From NCBI GenBank assembly GCA_020641055.1, contig CP067345.1:861317-925316 (forward strand): DNA of 64,000 nucleotides, given 5' to 3'. Shown here one piece after another: positions 26,891 through 35,774 of this stretch. This DNA is from Clostridioides sp. ES-S-0010-02 (GTDB lineage Bacteria; Bacillota; Clostridia; Peptostreptococcales; Peptostreptococcaceae). A program made the translations under genes and the position numbers. How positions within the stretch are numbered: the first letter of the stretch is position 1; every line of letters begins with the position of its first letter. The notes beneath the pieces are model-generated. The model did no database searches and had not been told where the DNA came from. It worked only from the letters and a program-made list of their open reading frames with translations.

Positions 26891-28990
26891 ATGAATTGGA
26901 TAGAGCTTAACAATCAAGTGATAATTAAAAATGAACAAGGGAAATATCAACTGGAAAAGGATAAGGAAGCCCTAAGTAGTTACATAGAAGAATTTATAAA
27001 TCCAAAGTTAAAGAAATTTAATAATCTAGAAGAAAGATTGAAGTATCTAATGGATGAAGGTTATTATTTAGAAGAAGTAATACATAAATATAGCATGGAT
27101 TTTATTAAAAAGATATACAAACTTATTGAGGAACATAAATTTAAGTTTCAATCATATATGAGTGCAAATAAATTTTATCAAAATTATGCATTAAAAAGTA
27201 ATGATGGAAAAGAGATATTAGAAACATATAATGAAAAAGTATTAATTGTAGCTTTAACATTAGGAAATGGTGATGAGAGTCTAGCTTTAAACTTGGCAGA
27301 CAAAATAGTAAAACAAGAATTTCAACCAGCTACACCTACATTTTTAAATGCTGGAAGAAAGAGAGCAGGAGAAATGGTATCATGTTTTTTACTATCTGTA
27401 GAAGATAGCACAGAAGGTATTTCATATGCGATATCTTCATCAAATCATTTATCAAAAATAGGTGGAGGAGTTGCGTTAAACTTATCTAAGCTTAGAGCAT
27501 CAGGTGAATCTATTAAAGATATAGAAGGTGCAGCTGGAGGTGTTGTTGGAGTAGCTAAAATGTTGGAACAATCATTCAGCTATTTTAATCAGATGGGAGC
27601 TAGACAAGGTTCTGGTGCAGTTTATCTCACAGTATTTCATCCTGATTTTGAATTATTGATGGATACTAAAAAGATAAATGCTGATGAAAAAATAAGACTT
27701 GCTACATTATCGCTGGGAGCTATTATACCTGATAAATTTATGGAGTTAGCAGAAAAAAATGAAGTAGCTTATGCATTTTATCCTCATACTGTGTATAAAA
27801 AGTATGGAGTTTACCTTGATGAGATAGAAATGAGTGAGTGGTATGATAGATTAGTTAATGATGAAGATATAAGAAAAAAAGAAATAAATCCTAGACAAAT
27901 GTTGACTAAAATAGCACAAATGCAACAAGAAAGTGGATATCCATATGTAGTGTATATAGATACAGCCAATAGGGAACATACATTGAAAGAGGTTGGTATG
28001 GTAAAAATGTCTAACTTGTGTTGTGAAATCTTCCAGTATCAAACATCTTCAGAAATAGAAGGCTATGGTGGAGAAAATAAATGGGGTCAAGATATAAGTT
28101 GTAATCTTGGTTCTTTAAATATAGCAAATGTTATGGACAATAAAACTATAGAAAGCACAGTTGAGACATCAATAAGAGCATTGACATTTGTAGCGGACAA
28201 AACAAACATAAAGCCAGTACCAACTGTAAATAATAGTAATAGCAAATCTCATTCTATAGGATTGGGAGCTATGAATTTGCATGGATACTTAGTAAGAGAA
28301 AATATTTTATATACTTCAGAGGATGCTGTAGAGTTTTCTGATGTATTTTTTGCAATGATTAGATATTATTCAATTAAAGCATCTATGAAAATAGCTATAG
28401 AAAAAAATCAAACTTTTGAAGGGTTTGAAAAATCAGAATATGCTAAGGGAAGAAAAAGCAAGGTATTATCAAAATACTATGAACAATCTTATCTACCTAA
28501 GCTAGAAAAGGTAAAAGCATTATTTGAAGGTATTTATATACCAACAAAAGAAGATTGGACAAAATTATTGGATGAGGTCAAAGAAAAAGGTATATATAAT
28601 GCATATTTAATGGCAGTAGCCCCAACTCAAAGCATTAGTTATGTCCAAAATGCAACATCAAGTATAATGCCAATTACTGAGCCAGTAGAAGTAAGAACAT
28701 ATGGAGATTCAACTACAATATATCCAATGCCATTTTTAACTAATGAAAATATGTTGTATTATCAATCAGCATATAGAATGGATATGAGGAAAGTTATAGA
28801 TTTAGTATCAACAGTTCAACAACATGTTGACCAAGGAATATCAACAACATTGTTTGTTACAGATGAAAAGACAACTAGAGATATAGCTAGACATTACATA
28901 TATGCATATAAAAAAGGTCTTAAAAGTTTATATTACACAAGAACAAAGATGACAAGAGATACTCATGAGTGTCTAGTATGTTCAGTATAG
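26891..28990 (+). CDS. nrdE: Class Ib ribonucleotide reductase, large (alpha) subunit
   Basis: 699 residues. It starts WIELNNQV like NrdE proteins, with the class Ib N-terminal domain and no ATP-cone, so overall activity control by dATP at that site is absent. Active-site cysteines are visible in MVSCFLLSV and SNLCCEIFQ, the radical-transfer tyrosines lie in the C-terminal half, and the C-terminal redox pair is in HECLVCSV. With NrdF it reduces ribonucleoside diphosphates to deoxyribonucleotides. Two NrdR boxes precede it. The partner gene follows by 12 bases. No nrdI or nrdH is in this window. Confidence 0.95.
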   Translation: MNWIELNNQVIIKNEQGKYQLEKDKEALSSYIEEFINPKLKKFNNLEERLKYLMDEGYYLEEVIHKYSMDFIKKIYKLIEEHKFKFQSYMSANKFYQNYALKSNDGKEILETYNEKVLIVALTLGNGDESLALNLADKIVKQEFQPATPTFLNAGRKRAGEMVSCFLLSVEDSTEGISYAISSSNHLSKIGGGVALNLSKLRASGESIKDIEGAAGGVVGVAKMLEQSFSYFNQMGARQGSGAVYLTVFHPDFELLMDTKKINADEKIRLATLSLGAIIPDKFMELAEKNEVAYAFYPHTVYKKYGVYLDEIEMSEWYDRLVNDEDIRKKEINPRQMLTKIAQMQQESGYPYVVYIDTANREHTLKEVGMVKMSNLCCEIFQYQTSSEIEGYGGENKWGQDISCNLGSLNIANVMDNKTIESTVETSIRALTFVADKTNIKPVPTVNNSNSKSHSIGLGAMNLHGYLVRENILYTSEDAVEFSDVFFAMIRYYSIKASMKIAIEKNQTFEGFEKSEYAKGRKSKVLSKYYEQSYLPKLEKVKALFEGIYIPTKEDWTKLLDEVKEKGIYNAYLMAVAPTQSISYVQNATSSIMPITEPVEVRTYGDSTTIYPMPFLTNENMLYYQSAYRMDMRKVIDLVSTVQQHVDQGISTTLFVTDEKTTRDIARHYIYAYKKGLKSLYYTRTKMTRDTHECLVCSV

Positions 28991-29002
28991 GGAGAGAAAT
29001 AT

Positions 29003-29974
29003 ATGACATTTAAATTACATAAAACACATGATGCAGTTAATTGGAATAAAGAAGAAGATGGATTCACACAGGCTTTTTGGGAACAAAATGTAAAACAATT
29101 TTGGCTTCCTGAAGAAATATCTGTCTCTAAAGATATTAAGGTATGGAATGAATTAGATGATAATGAAAAAGACTTATATAAAAAAGTGTTAGGTGGACTG
29201 ACCTTATTGGATACAAAGCAAGGGAATAATGGAATTCCATCAATGATGGGTTTAACAGATAATCTTCAAAGAAAAGCAGTTTTATCTTTTATGGGTACTA
29301 TGGAAGAAATACATGCAAAAAGTTATTCTTCCATATTTATGACTTTGCTTTCTAACTCCGAGATAGATGATTTATTTGAATGGATAGAAACAGAGCCAAC
29401 ATTACAACGAAAGGCTGATTTAGTTCTAGCTCAATATGAAAATACTACAAACCAAAAGAATTTATATTTATCAATGGTTACAAGCGTGTTTTTGGAGAGT
29501 TTCTTGTTTTATTCAGGATTCTTTTATCCATTGTATCTGTCTGGTCAAGGAAAAATGGTGGCTAGTGGAGAAATAATATCACTTATTCTTAGAGATGAAT
29601 CTTTACATGGTAAATACATAGGGCTTCTTGCACAAGAGATATACAATTCATTTAATAATACTGATAAGAAAAAATTAGAAGATAAGATGTATTCTATACT
29701 TGCTAGTCTTATGGAAAATGAGATAGAGTATACAAATGTAATATATAAAGATAGTGGACTTGAAGAAGAGGTTGTAGATTTTTTGAAATACAATGCAAAT
29801 AGAGCTTTAGAAAATTTAGGATTTGAAAGACTCTATAATGTAAATGCTATCAATCCAATTGTGTTAAATGGACTTAGTACTGAAACTAAAACACATGATT
29901 TCTTTTCAACTAAAGGTAATGGATATCAAAAAGGGGTCTATGAAGAGTTAGAAGATGAAGATTTTATAATATAA
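29003..29974 (+). CDS. nrdF: Class Ib ribonucleotide reductase, small (beta) subunit
   Basis: 323 residues. The dimetal ligands can be picked out: Asp in TLLDTKQGN, Glu and His in TMEEIHAKSYSSIF, and Glu and His in RDESLHGKYIG. Helix organisation and length fit NrdF. It houses the tyrosyl radical generated on a dimanganese or diiron centre and passes it to NrdE. It shares the NrdR-controlled promoter with nrdE. The flavodoxin NrdI, needed for manganese activation, must be encoded elsewhere. Confidence 0.95.
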   Translation: MTFKLHKTHDAVNWNKEEDGFTQAFWEQNVKQFWLPEEISVSKDIKVWNELDDNEKDLYKKVLGGLTLLDTKQGNNGIPSMMGLTDNLQRKAVLSFMGTMEEIHAKSYSSIFMTLLSNSEIDDLFEWIETEPTLQRKADLVLAQYENTTNQKNLYLSMVTSVFLESFLFYSGFFYPLYLSGQGKMVASGEIISLILRDESLHGKYIGLLAQEIYNSFNNTDKKKLEDKMYSILASLMENEIEYTNVIYKDSGLEEEVVDFLKYNANRALENLGFERLYNVNAINPIVLNGLSTETKTHDFFSTKGNGYQKGVYEELEDEDFII

Positions 29975-29989
29975 TTTATTTTATAAAAT

Positions 29990-30007
29990 GTGACACGCTG
30001 ATGTCAC
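29990..30007. promoter_or_regulatory. Dyad operator before the GyrI-like gene
   Basis: GTGACA (29990-29995) and TGTCAC (30002-30007) form a perfect inverted repeat with a 6-base spacer. A possible -10 GATAAT is at 30018-30023. The nearby WYL-domain regulator is the natural candidate to bind it, which is inference. Confidence 0.55.
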
Positions 30008-30058
30008 CTTTAGCATGATAATATCAATGTATAAAATGTATATACGGAGGTATTTTTT

Positions 30059-30685
30059 ATGAAATATGAATGGAGAAAAAAAGATAAAGAGTTATATTTA
30101 CCTAAGAAGAATCCTGTGATAGTTGAAGTACCAGAGCAGAAATTTATCATGTTAAAAGGCAGTGGAGACCCAAATACTAAAGAATTTACTGAAGCAATAG
30201 GAGTACTTTACTCTTTGGCATATGCAATAAAAACTATGCCTCAAAAGGGAATTGTACCAGAAGGGTATTTTGATTATACTGTTTTTCCTTTAGAAGGTAT
30301 ATGGAATAAGGGAGAAAAAAGCAAATGTTCAGATATACTTATTAAAGAAGATTTGATTTATACTATAATGATACGTCAGCCAGATTTTGTTACACAAGAC
30401 CTGTTAAATAAAGCTATTGATATATTAAAAAAGAAGAAACCACATAATCTTCTTGAAAAAGTTAGATTTGGGTCTATTAATGAAGGTCTATGTGTTCAAA
30501 TGCTTCATATAGGCTCATATGATGATGAACCAGAAAGCTTTGACATTATGAGTGAATTTTGTAAAAAAAATAAGCTTCTAAGAAAATCTTATATACATCG
30601 TGAAATTTATATAAGTGATGCTAGAAAAGTATCTCCTGAGTCATTGAAAACTGTTTTGCGTTTTGAAGTAGAAAGGGAAATGTAA
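30059..30685 (+). CDS. GyrI-like small-molecule-binding domain protein
   Basis: 208 residues. The opening YEWRKKDKELYLPKKNPVIV followed by VPEQKFIMLKGSGDPN is typical of stand-alone GyrI-like proteins, which bind hydrophobic small molecules in a SOUL/BmrR-type fold. Aromatic and acidic residues (YFDYTVFPLEGIW, then a C-terminal KTVLRFEVER) resemble the ligand pocket of that fold. GGAGGT precedes the ATG. It is followed 63 bases later by a WYL-domain regulator; pairs like this are common in Firmicutes and may form a sensor and regulator unit. Ligand unknown. Confidence 0.82.
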   Translation: MKYEWRKKDKELYLPKKNPVIVEVPEQKFIMLKGSGDPNTKEFTEAIGVLYSLAYAIKTMPQKGIVPEGYFDYTVFPLEGIWNKGEKSKCSDILIKEDLIYTIMIRQPDFVTQDLLNKAIDILKKKKPHNLLEKVRFGSINEGLCVQMLHIGSYDDEPESFDIMSEFCKKNKLLRKSYIHREIYISDARKVSPESLKTVLRFEVEREM

Positions 30686-30748
30686 GCATTATATTATGAT
30701 ATTAGATTGCTTTATTTTTATACTATAATAAAGTAATGAGGTGATTAT

Positions 30749-31648
30749 ATGAAAAGTAATAGATTATTTGAAATTATTTATATCCTGTTAGATAAGAAAA
30801 GAGTAACTGCAAAGGAGTTAGCTGAACACTTTGAAGTATCTAGGCGAACTATTTGTAGAGATATTGAAATATTGTCATCTTCTGGTATTCCAATTTATAC
30901 TGATAAAGGTAGAAATGGTGGTATAGGTATTTTAGATAATTTTACTTTTGATAAATCTATTTTATCTGAGCAAGAGCAGAAAGAAATTCTAGCATCACTA
31001 GAGGGTTTAAATATGCTTAAATATCCAGATATGAATTCTACATTAGCAAAACTTAGAGCCTTGTTTTGTAAATCAGATTTAAATTGGATAACTGTTGATT
31101 TTTCTCATTGGTGTAGTAATGATGTAGAAAAAGATAAATTTATAAAGATAAAATCAGCTATATTAGATTGTAATATTATAACTTTTGAGTATATAAATAC
31201 TTATGGAAAGATAACTAAACGTTGTGTAGAGCCACTTATGCTTTGGTTTAAAGAAAAGTCATGGTATATTAAAGCTTATTGTCGTCAAAAAAATGATTAT
31301 AGAATTTTTAAGGTCGTAAGGATGAAGAATATCTGTATTTGTGAGCAGACATTTATACGAAGCATACCAATTGAAGTGGGAGAGATAAAAGAAGATAAGA
31401 ATAAAAATATTATTTTAAAATTGAAAATTTCTAAAGATATAGCATATAGAGTTTATGATGAATTTGATATTGATAATATATTATACGATAACGATGGAAA
31501 TTTTATTGTAAATGTACAGTATCCTCAAAATGATTGGATTTATGGATATGTGCTCTCTTTTGGAAATCACATTGAAGTATTAGAACCCATAGATGTTAGA
31601 GATAAGATTTTACAGATTGTTGATGATATTAAAATAAAATATTTATAA
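30749..31648 (+). CDS. YafY-type HTH/WYL transcriptional regulator
   Basis: 299 residues. Residues 1-60 are an HTH_11 domain (RLFEIIYILLDKKRVTAKEL, then SRRTICRDIEILSSSGIPIY). A WYL domain lies around 135-230 with WYIKAYCRQKNDYRIFKVVR, and a WCX-like C-terminal region follows. WYL domains bind nucleic acid or small ligands and tune the HTH. GAGGTG precedes the ATG. Together with the GyrI-like gene upstream and the dyad at 29990 it suggests a small autoregulated unit. A terminator follows. Confidence 0.88.
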   Translation: MKSNRLFEIIYILLDKKRVTAKELAEHFEVSRRTICRDIEILSSSGIPIYTDKGRNGGIGILDNFTFDKSILSEQEQKEILASLEGLNMLKYPDMNSTLAKLRALFCKSDLNWITVDFSHWCSNDVEKDKFIKIKSAILDCNIITFEYINTYGKITKRCVEPLMLWFKEKSWYIKAYCRQKNDYRIFKVVRMKNICICEQTFIRSIPIEVGEIKEDKNKNIILKLKISKDIAYRVYDEFDIDNILYDNDGNFIVNVQYPQNDWIYGYVLSFGNHIEVLEPIDVRDKILQIVDDIKIKYL

Positions 31649-31655
31649 TTATTGT

Positions 31656-31690
31656 AAAAAGTGAAGTATTAATTAGACTTCACTTTTTTA
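31656..31690 (+). terminator. Terminator after the WYL regulator
   Basis: AAAAAGTGAAGT (31656-31667) pairs with ACTTCACTTTTT (31677-31688) around a 9-base loop. The region from here to 31917 is AT-rich with no recognisable gene. Confidence 0.87.
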
Positions 31691-31917
31691 GTTTACTGGT
31701 AAAACCCAGTTTGATTTTTGTATAATATGTATATTTTTACATGTGTAACATTGACATCAAATTATCGAAACTAATTATATATTTGTCATTATAAGTAGAT
31801 TAATAGTAAAATGTATATCTTATTGTTAAAATAAATTGAATGTATTATTTTAATATTGTAAGTAAAAAAGTGAAAAATTGTAAATAAACATTATTTTTTA
31901 AAGAAAAAATTAATATA

Positions 31918-31967
31918 TTGACAAAAATAAAGTACTCATTTAAACTAATAGTTGAGAATAATATTCA
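31918..31967 (+). promoter_or_regulatory. Promoter with Fur-like box before the H-cluster-like/ABC operon
   Basis: -35 TTGACA (31918-31923), 17-base spacer, -10 TAAACT (31941-31946). At the expected start site is TGAGAATAATATTCA (31953-31967), close to the Fur 7-1-7 element TGATAATNATTATCA (12 of 14 defined positions). In such AT-rich DNA a chance match is possible, so iron control is a prediction. Confidence 0.5.
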
Positions 31968-31989
31968 ATATTAAATAATAGGAGGAGCT

Positions 31990-32619
31990 ATGAATAAATA
32001 TCTTCTAATAAATCCAGTAGCAGAAAAAATGTATGAGGAAAAGTTTAATACTATTAAAGAAACTTTGATAAAAAAAGGGTACATAATGGTTGAATGTGAG
32101 GCACAATTAGAATATGTAAAGAATCAGTACAAAGAATATGCAAAAAAGACTGAAAACACGATATTAGATTGTAGATGTCCAGAAAGCATAAATCTTTTAA
32201 AAAGAAATAATTTGATAGATGGTTTTGAAGTTCCTATGATAGAACCAATATTAGTAAGGACTTGTAGAGTTTTATACGAAAAATATATTAAGAGTAAAGA
32301 GGATATGTTAATAGTAACCTGTCCATGTACACAATTAAGAGATTTTGCTAGTGAAAAATTTAAGTATAAAGATAATGCTCTATTTTATACATGGAAGGAA
32401 TTTGCTGAAAAAGAAGGTATAAAATCACTTGGAAAAATAGATGAATCTCCAATTCCATTAGGGTATTTTAAGGATTCTTTTGAAAAAGTTCTTGAAGTGT
32501 CAAGCGAAGATGAAATATTAAGTAAAATACAAGAAATTAAAAATGGCTCTGAGGATAAGTATGATATAGTAGAAATGTTTTATTGTAAAGATGGATGTAA
32601 TAATGGAGATGGTTTGTAA
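31990..32619 (+). CDS. Small cysteine-rich protein with [FeFe]-hydrogenase H-cluster-like motifs
   Basis: 209 residues, no membrane segment or signal peptide. Three spaced motifs echo the H-cluster loops of iron-only hydrogenases: ILDCRCPES (C61, C63) for TSCCPxW, VTCPCTQLRD (C111, C113) for MPCxxKxxE, and VEMFYCKDGCNNGDG (C199, C203) for ExMxCxxGCxxGGG. The order and the final C-x3-C are preserved, but the protein is far shorter than a hydrogenase and has no ferredoxin domains, so it is more likely a metal-cluster sensor or ligand-processing protein than a hydrogen-producing enzyme. AGGAGG precedes the ATG. Its TAA is followed at once by the ABC permease gene, so they are one operon. Function unknown. 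Confidence 0.75.
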   Translation: MNKYLLINPVAEKMYEEKFNTIKETLIKKGYIMVECEAQLEYVKNQYKEYAKKTENTILDCRCPESINLLKRNNLIDGFEVPMIEPILVRTCRVLYEKYIKSKEDMLIVTCPCTQLRDFASEKFKYKDNALFYTWKEFAEKEGIKSLGKIDESPIPLGYFKDSFEKVLEVSSEDEILSKIQEIKNGSEDKYDIVEMFYCKDGCNNGDGL

Positions 32620-33402
32620 ATGGGCAATAAAATTAATGATAAACTTTTAAGGTTAATAAAAAGTGTTTTGATATTTTTTATAATTCTTGTATTGTGGAAA
32701 ATTACAAATTATCTTGGTATTTGGAGTGAATATATATTACCACCACCTGAAAAAGTGTATAGTACATTTTTAAATATGATAAATGATGGTTCAATATTTG
32801 TTAATGTATATGCAAGTATGAAAAGAGTTTTGATAGGGTTTGTAATAAGTACAATTATAGGTGTTCCTTTAGGTATATTCTTTGGAATTTATGGTAAAGT
32901 TTATGAGTACTTTAAATCATTAATAAATTTTTTGAGAAATACACCACCACTTGCTTTAATACCAATGCTTATATTGTGGTTTGGTATAGGTGAAGAATCA
33001 AAAATAATAATTATAATTTTGGCATCTTTTTTCCCAATCTTTACAAGTACATTAAAGGGGATTAGAAATTGTGATTCAAAGTTAATTGAAGTAGGTAGAG
33101 TATTTGAATTGTCAAAGCTTCAGATAATATTTAGAATAATTATTCCTAATGCAATTCTCGATATTGCTATTGGTCTAAAGTTAGCACTTGGATATAGTTT
33201 TAGAGCAATTATAGGAGCTGAGCTTGTAGCTGCTTCATCTGGTCTTGGATACTTAATATCTGATGGAAAAGAAATGTCTAGGACAGATGTTGTTATTGTA
33301 GGAATAATTGTAATTGGACTTCTAGGAATAATTACAGACTATATATTTTCAATTATTGTAAAAAAGGTAAGTAAGGGAAAGATGGTGGAAGCATATGAGT
33401 AA
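32620..33402 (+). CDS. NitT/TauT-type ABC transporter permease (SsuC-like)
   Basis: 260 residues and six or so membrane helices. YILPPPEKVYSTF near the N-terminus and the EAA-type coupling region VGRVFELSKLQIIFRIIIPNA are standard for the nitrate/sulfonate/taurine and HMP/thiamine-precursor permease family. Its ATG directly follows the stop of the cysteine-rich gene with no gap, and its 3' end overlaps the ATPase gene by eight bases. The operon context suggests transport of a compound related to the H-cluster-like protein, possibly iron-linked. Substrate not readable. Confidence 0.9.
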   Translation: MGNKINDKLLRLIKSVLIFFIILVLWKITNYLGIWSEYILPPPEKVYSTFLNMINDGSIFVNVYASMKRVLIGFVISTIIGVPLGIFFGIYGKVYEYFKSLINFLRNTPPLALIPMLILWFGIGEESKIIIIILASFFPIFTSTLKGIRNCDSKLIEVGRVFELSKLQIIFRIIIPNAILDIAIGLKLALGYSFRAIIGAELVAASSGLGYLISDGKEMSRTDVVIVGIIVIGLLGIITDYIFSIIVKKVSKGKMVEAYE

Positions 33403-34264
33403 TACAGTATGTAATTCTGGGTATATAATCAGAAATCTATCTAAAAGTTATAAAGTTGATAATGAAGAACATGTAGTGCTTAGTGATATTTCTTTAGATA
33501 TAGACAGAAGTCATATAACTGTAATTTTAGGTGAAAGTGGATGTGGGAAGACTACTTTACTTAGGGCAATTGCATCACTTGAAGATATAAATAGTGGTGA
33601 TATTAGGTTTGTAAAAGATAATAAAGAGTATAAACCTAATGTTGGTTTTGTATTTCAAGAAAGTAGATTGATGCCTTGGCTAAATGTGAGCGAAAACATA
33701 GCTTTTCACAATCAACAAAAAAGTAATCTTTTAAATAAAATATTCAATAAATTAAATCACTCAAAAAGTACCATTAATAAAGATAGGCATGATAATAATA
33801 TTTATTTAAATGAGAAGAACAAAGTAAGTGAATCAAATAAGCAAGACAGTATTGATATAGAAAAATATCTTAAAATGATGAACTTACAGAAGTTTAAAAA
33901 TTCTTATCCAAATGAGCTTTCAGGAGGTATGGCACAGAGAGTAAGTATAGCTAGAGCACTTTCTTTTAATCCAGATATGTTGTTTATGGACGAGCCTTTT
34001 TCAGCACTAGATTATTTTACAAGGATTGATATGCAAAATGAAGTTGTAAGAATACATAAGTCAACCAATAAAGGTGTAATATTTGTAACTCATGATATTG
34101 ATGAAGCATTAAAGATAGGCAAGAAAATAGTTGTTTTTACAAATGAAAGAAAAATAGAAGAATTTAATATAGAGGATGATTATAATAGAGATTTAACTTC
34201 AAATTACTATATTAAATTAAAAAAAGATATTTTAATGACAATGAAATCAAATAAAGGCATTTAA
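33395..34264 (+). CDS. NitT/TauT-type ABC transporter ATPase (SsuB-like) with an internal insertion
   Basis: 289 residues. Walker A is GESGCGKTTLLR, the Q-loop FVFQESRLMPWLNV, the signature LSGGMAQRVSIARAL and Walker B MLFMDEPFSALD, followed by the switch histidine in VTHDIDEA. Between the Q-loop and the signature (about residues 110-160) is an extra polar stretch of roughly 45-50 residues rich in N, K, S and D, which SsuB/TauB proteins normally lack. It looks disordered and may be a tethered loop. The start overlaps the permease by eight bases, so translation is probably coupled. Confidence 0.9.
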   Translation: MSNTVCNSGYIIRNLSKSYKVDNEEHVVLSDISLDIDRSHITVILGESGCGKTTLLRAIASLEDINSGDIRFVKDNKEYKPNVGFVFQESRLMPWLNVSENIAFHNQQKSNLLNKIFNKLNHSKSTINKDRHDNNIYLNEKNKVSESNKQDSIDIEKYLKMMNLQKFKNSYPNELSGGMAQRVSIARALSFNPDMLFMDEPFSALDYFTRIDMQNEVVRIHKSTNKGVIFVTHDIDEALKIGKKIVVFTNERKIEEFNIEDDYNRDLTSNYYIKLKKDILMTMKSNKGI

Positions 34265-34295
34265 AGAAATTAATAATATTTTAAGGAGTAAAAAT

Positions 34296-35255
34296 ATGAA
34301 ATTAAAAAAACTATTGATAGGTATAACAATATTGACACTTGCGACAGCATCTTTAGCTGGATGTGCAAAAAAGAATGATAGTGAAAATCTTTCAGAAATA
34401 AATTTAACTTATGTAAAATCACCACTAAATGTACCTTCTATAATTCAAAAACAGGATGATTTATTTGGGAAAGAATTTAAAAAGAATAATATAAAAGTTA
34501 ATTTTCATGAAATTACTACAGGACCAGAGCAAACACAGGCTTTAGCTGCTGGAGAAATAGACTTTTTACACGCATTAGGTGGTACATCAGCTTTGATAGC
34601 TGCATCTAATGGAGTGGAATTAAAGATACTAAACACTTATAGTAGGTCACCAAAAGGATTTATGATTTTAACAAATAATGATTCAATAAAATCAGCAGCA
34701 GATTTAGAAGGTAAGAAAGTAGCAGGACCAAAAGGGACTATATTACATCAAGTATTAATTGCAGCACTTGATAAAGAAGGATTAAGTATGGATGGTGTAG
34801 AGTTTGTTAACATGGGTATTCCAGAAGCATCAGCAGCTCTTTCTGATGGTAGTGTTGATGCTGCATTGATTGCTGGACCAGCAGCTCTTAAAGCCATGAA
34901 GTCTGGAAGTAAACTTGTAGCAAATGGTGAAGGTTTAGTAGATGGCATAATAGTAACTGCTGTTAGTACGGATTTTGCTGAAAAACATCCAGAGGTAGTT
35001 GAAAGATTTATGAAAGTTGAAAAAGAAACTTTAGAATATGTAGATAATAACTTTGATGAAGCTATGGAAAAGGTAGCAAAAGAAGTTGATTTAAGCGTTG
35101 AAGAAACTAAAGAATTATATGCTTGGTATGATTTTAGTTTAGATATAACAGACAAAGATATATCTTCTCTTGAGGAGACACAAGACTTCTTAATAAAAAA
35201 TGGATTACAAGAGAAAAAAGTAAACATAAAAGAATTAATATATAATGCTAAGTAG
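34296..35255 (+). CDS. NitT/TauT-type substrate-binding lipoprotein (SsuA/NMT1-like)
   Basis: 319 residues. A basic N-terminus and hydrophobic stretch end in a lipobox ASLAGC, so it is an extracellular lipoprotein. The mature part has TYVKSPLNVPSIIQKQDDLF, AALAAGEIDFLHALG-type elements and EGKKVAGPKGTILHQVL, typical of the SsuA/ThiY/NMT1 binding-protein family for sulfonates, nitrate, bicarbonate or HMP. AAGGAG precedes the ATG. It closes the operon starting at 31990. There is no TPP riboswitch, which argues against thiamine precursors. Confidence 0.9.
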   Translation: MKLKKLLIGITILTLATASLAGCAKKNDSENLSEINLTYVKSPLNVPSIIQKQDDLFGKEFKKNNIKVNFHEITTGPEQTQALAAGEIDFLHALGGTSALIAASNGVELKILNTYSRSPKGFMILTNNDSIKSAADLEGKKVAGPKGTILHQVLIAALDKEGLSMDGVEFVNMGIPEASAALSDGSVDAALIAGPAALKAMKSGSKLVANGEGLVDGIIVTAVSTDFAEKHPEVVERFMKVEKETLEYVDNNFDEAMEKVAKEVDLSVEETKELYAWYDFSLDITDKDISSLEETQDFLIKNGLQEKKVNIKELIYNAK

Positions 35256-35279
35256 TAGTGATAATAGTGTTAAAAGTTT

Positions 35280-35307
35280 AAGTTACCTTATTTAAGGTAA
35301 CTTTTTC
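35280..35307 (+). terminator. Terminator of the H-cluster-like/ABC operon
   Basis: AAGTTACCTTA (35280-35290) pairs with TAAGGTAACTT (35293-35303), followed by a short T run. Confidence 0.88.
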
Positions 35308-35774
35308 TATTCTATTGATAAAAATATATGCTAATGGTATGTTTATATAGCGAAGAGATATGTTTTAATTTTAAATTATTAGAGTGTTTTTAAATATATA
35401 ATATATTTATTTACAGATAGAAGAAGATATTTTTATAGTATTTTATATAAGGTATTTTATAATACAATTATATTAATAAAGTTAACAATAATATTTTATT
35501 ATATATAGATACAAAGATATCATGCTTAATATAGATAGTATACAGGTATAAATGTAATATATAATATTATGTAAATAAGTGTATATCAAACAAAAAATTA
35601 GAAAATTATAAGTATAAATATTACCAATATTCGTTAATAAATATTAATATATTGTATTTTGAAATTTAATAAATTGATAGATATCTGAGTAGGTATCTAT
35701 ACTATACATAAAGCCATATGTGAAAGTTATATGAATATATGGTAAATAAGAAAACTAAAATATGGAGGAATTAT
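35308..35774. other. Gene-free AT-rich stretch before the two-component system
   Basis: About 470 bases dominated by A and T with no credible coding frame. The one structure I see is an imperfect dyad TAGATATC (35678-35685) / GGTATCTA (35692-35699), which lies 75 bases before the response regulator gene and could be an operator. Confidence 0.5.

Noticed and set aside
31690-31989. Possible TPP or other riboswitch before the NitT/TauT-type operon
   Set aside because: I looked for THI-box and SAM- or PreQ1-like conserved strings and saw none; only a promoter and a Fur-like site are supported.
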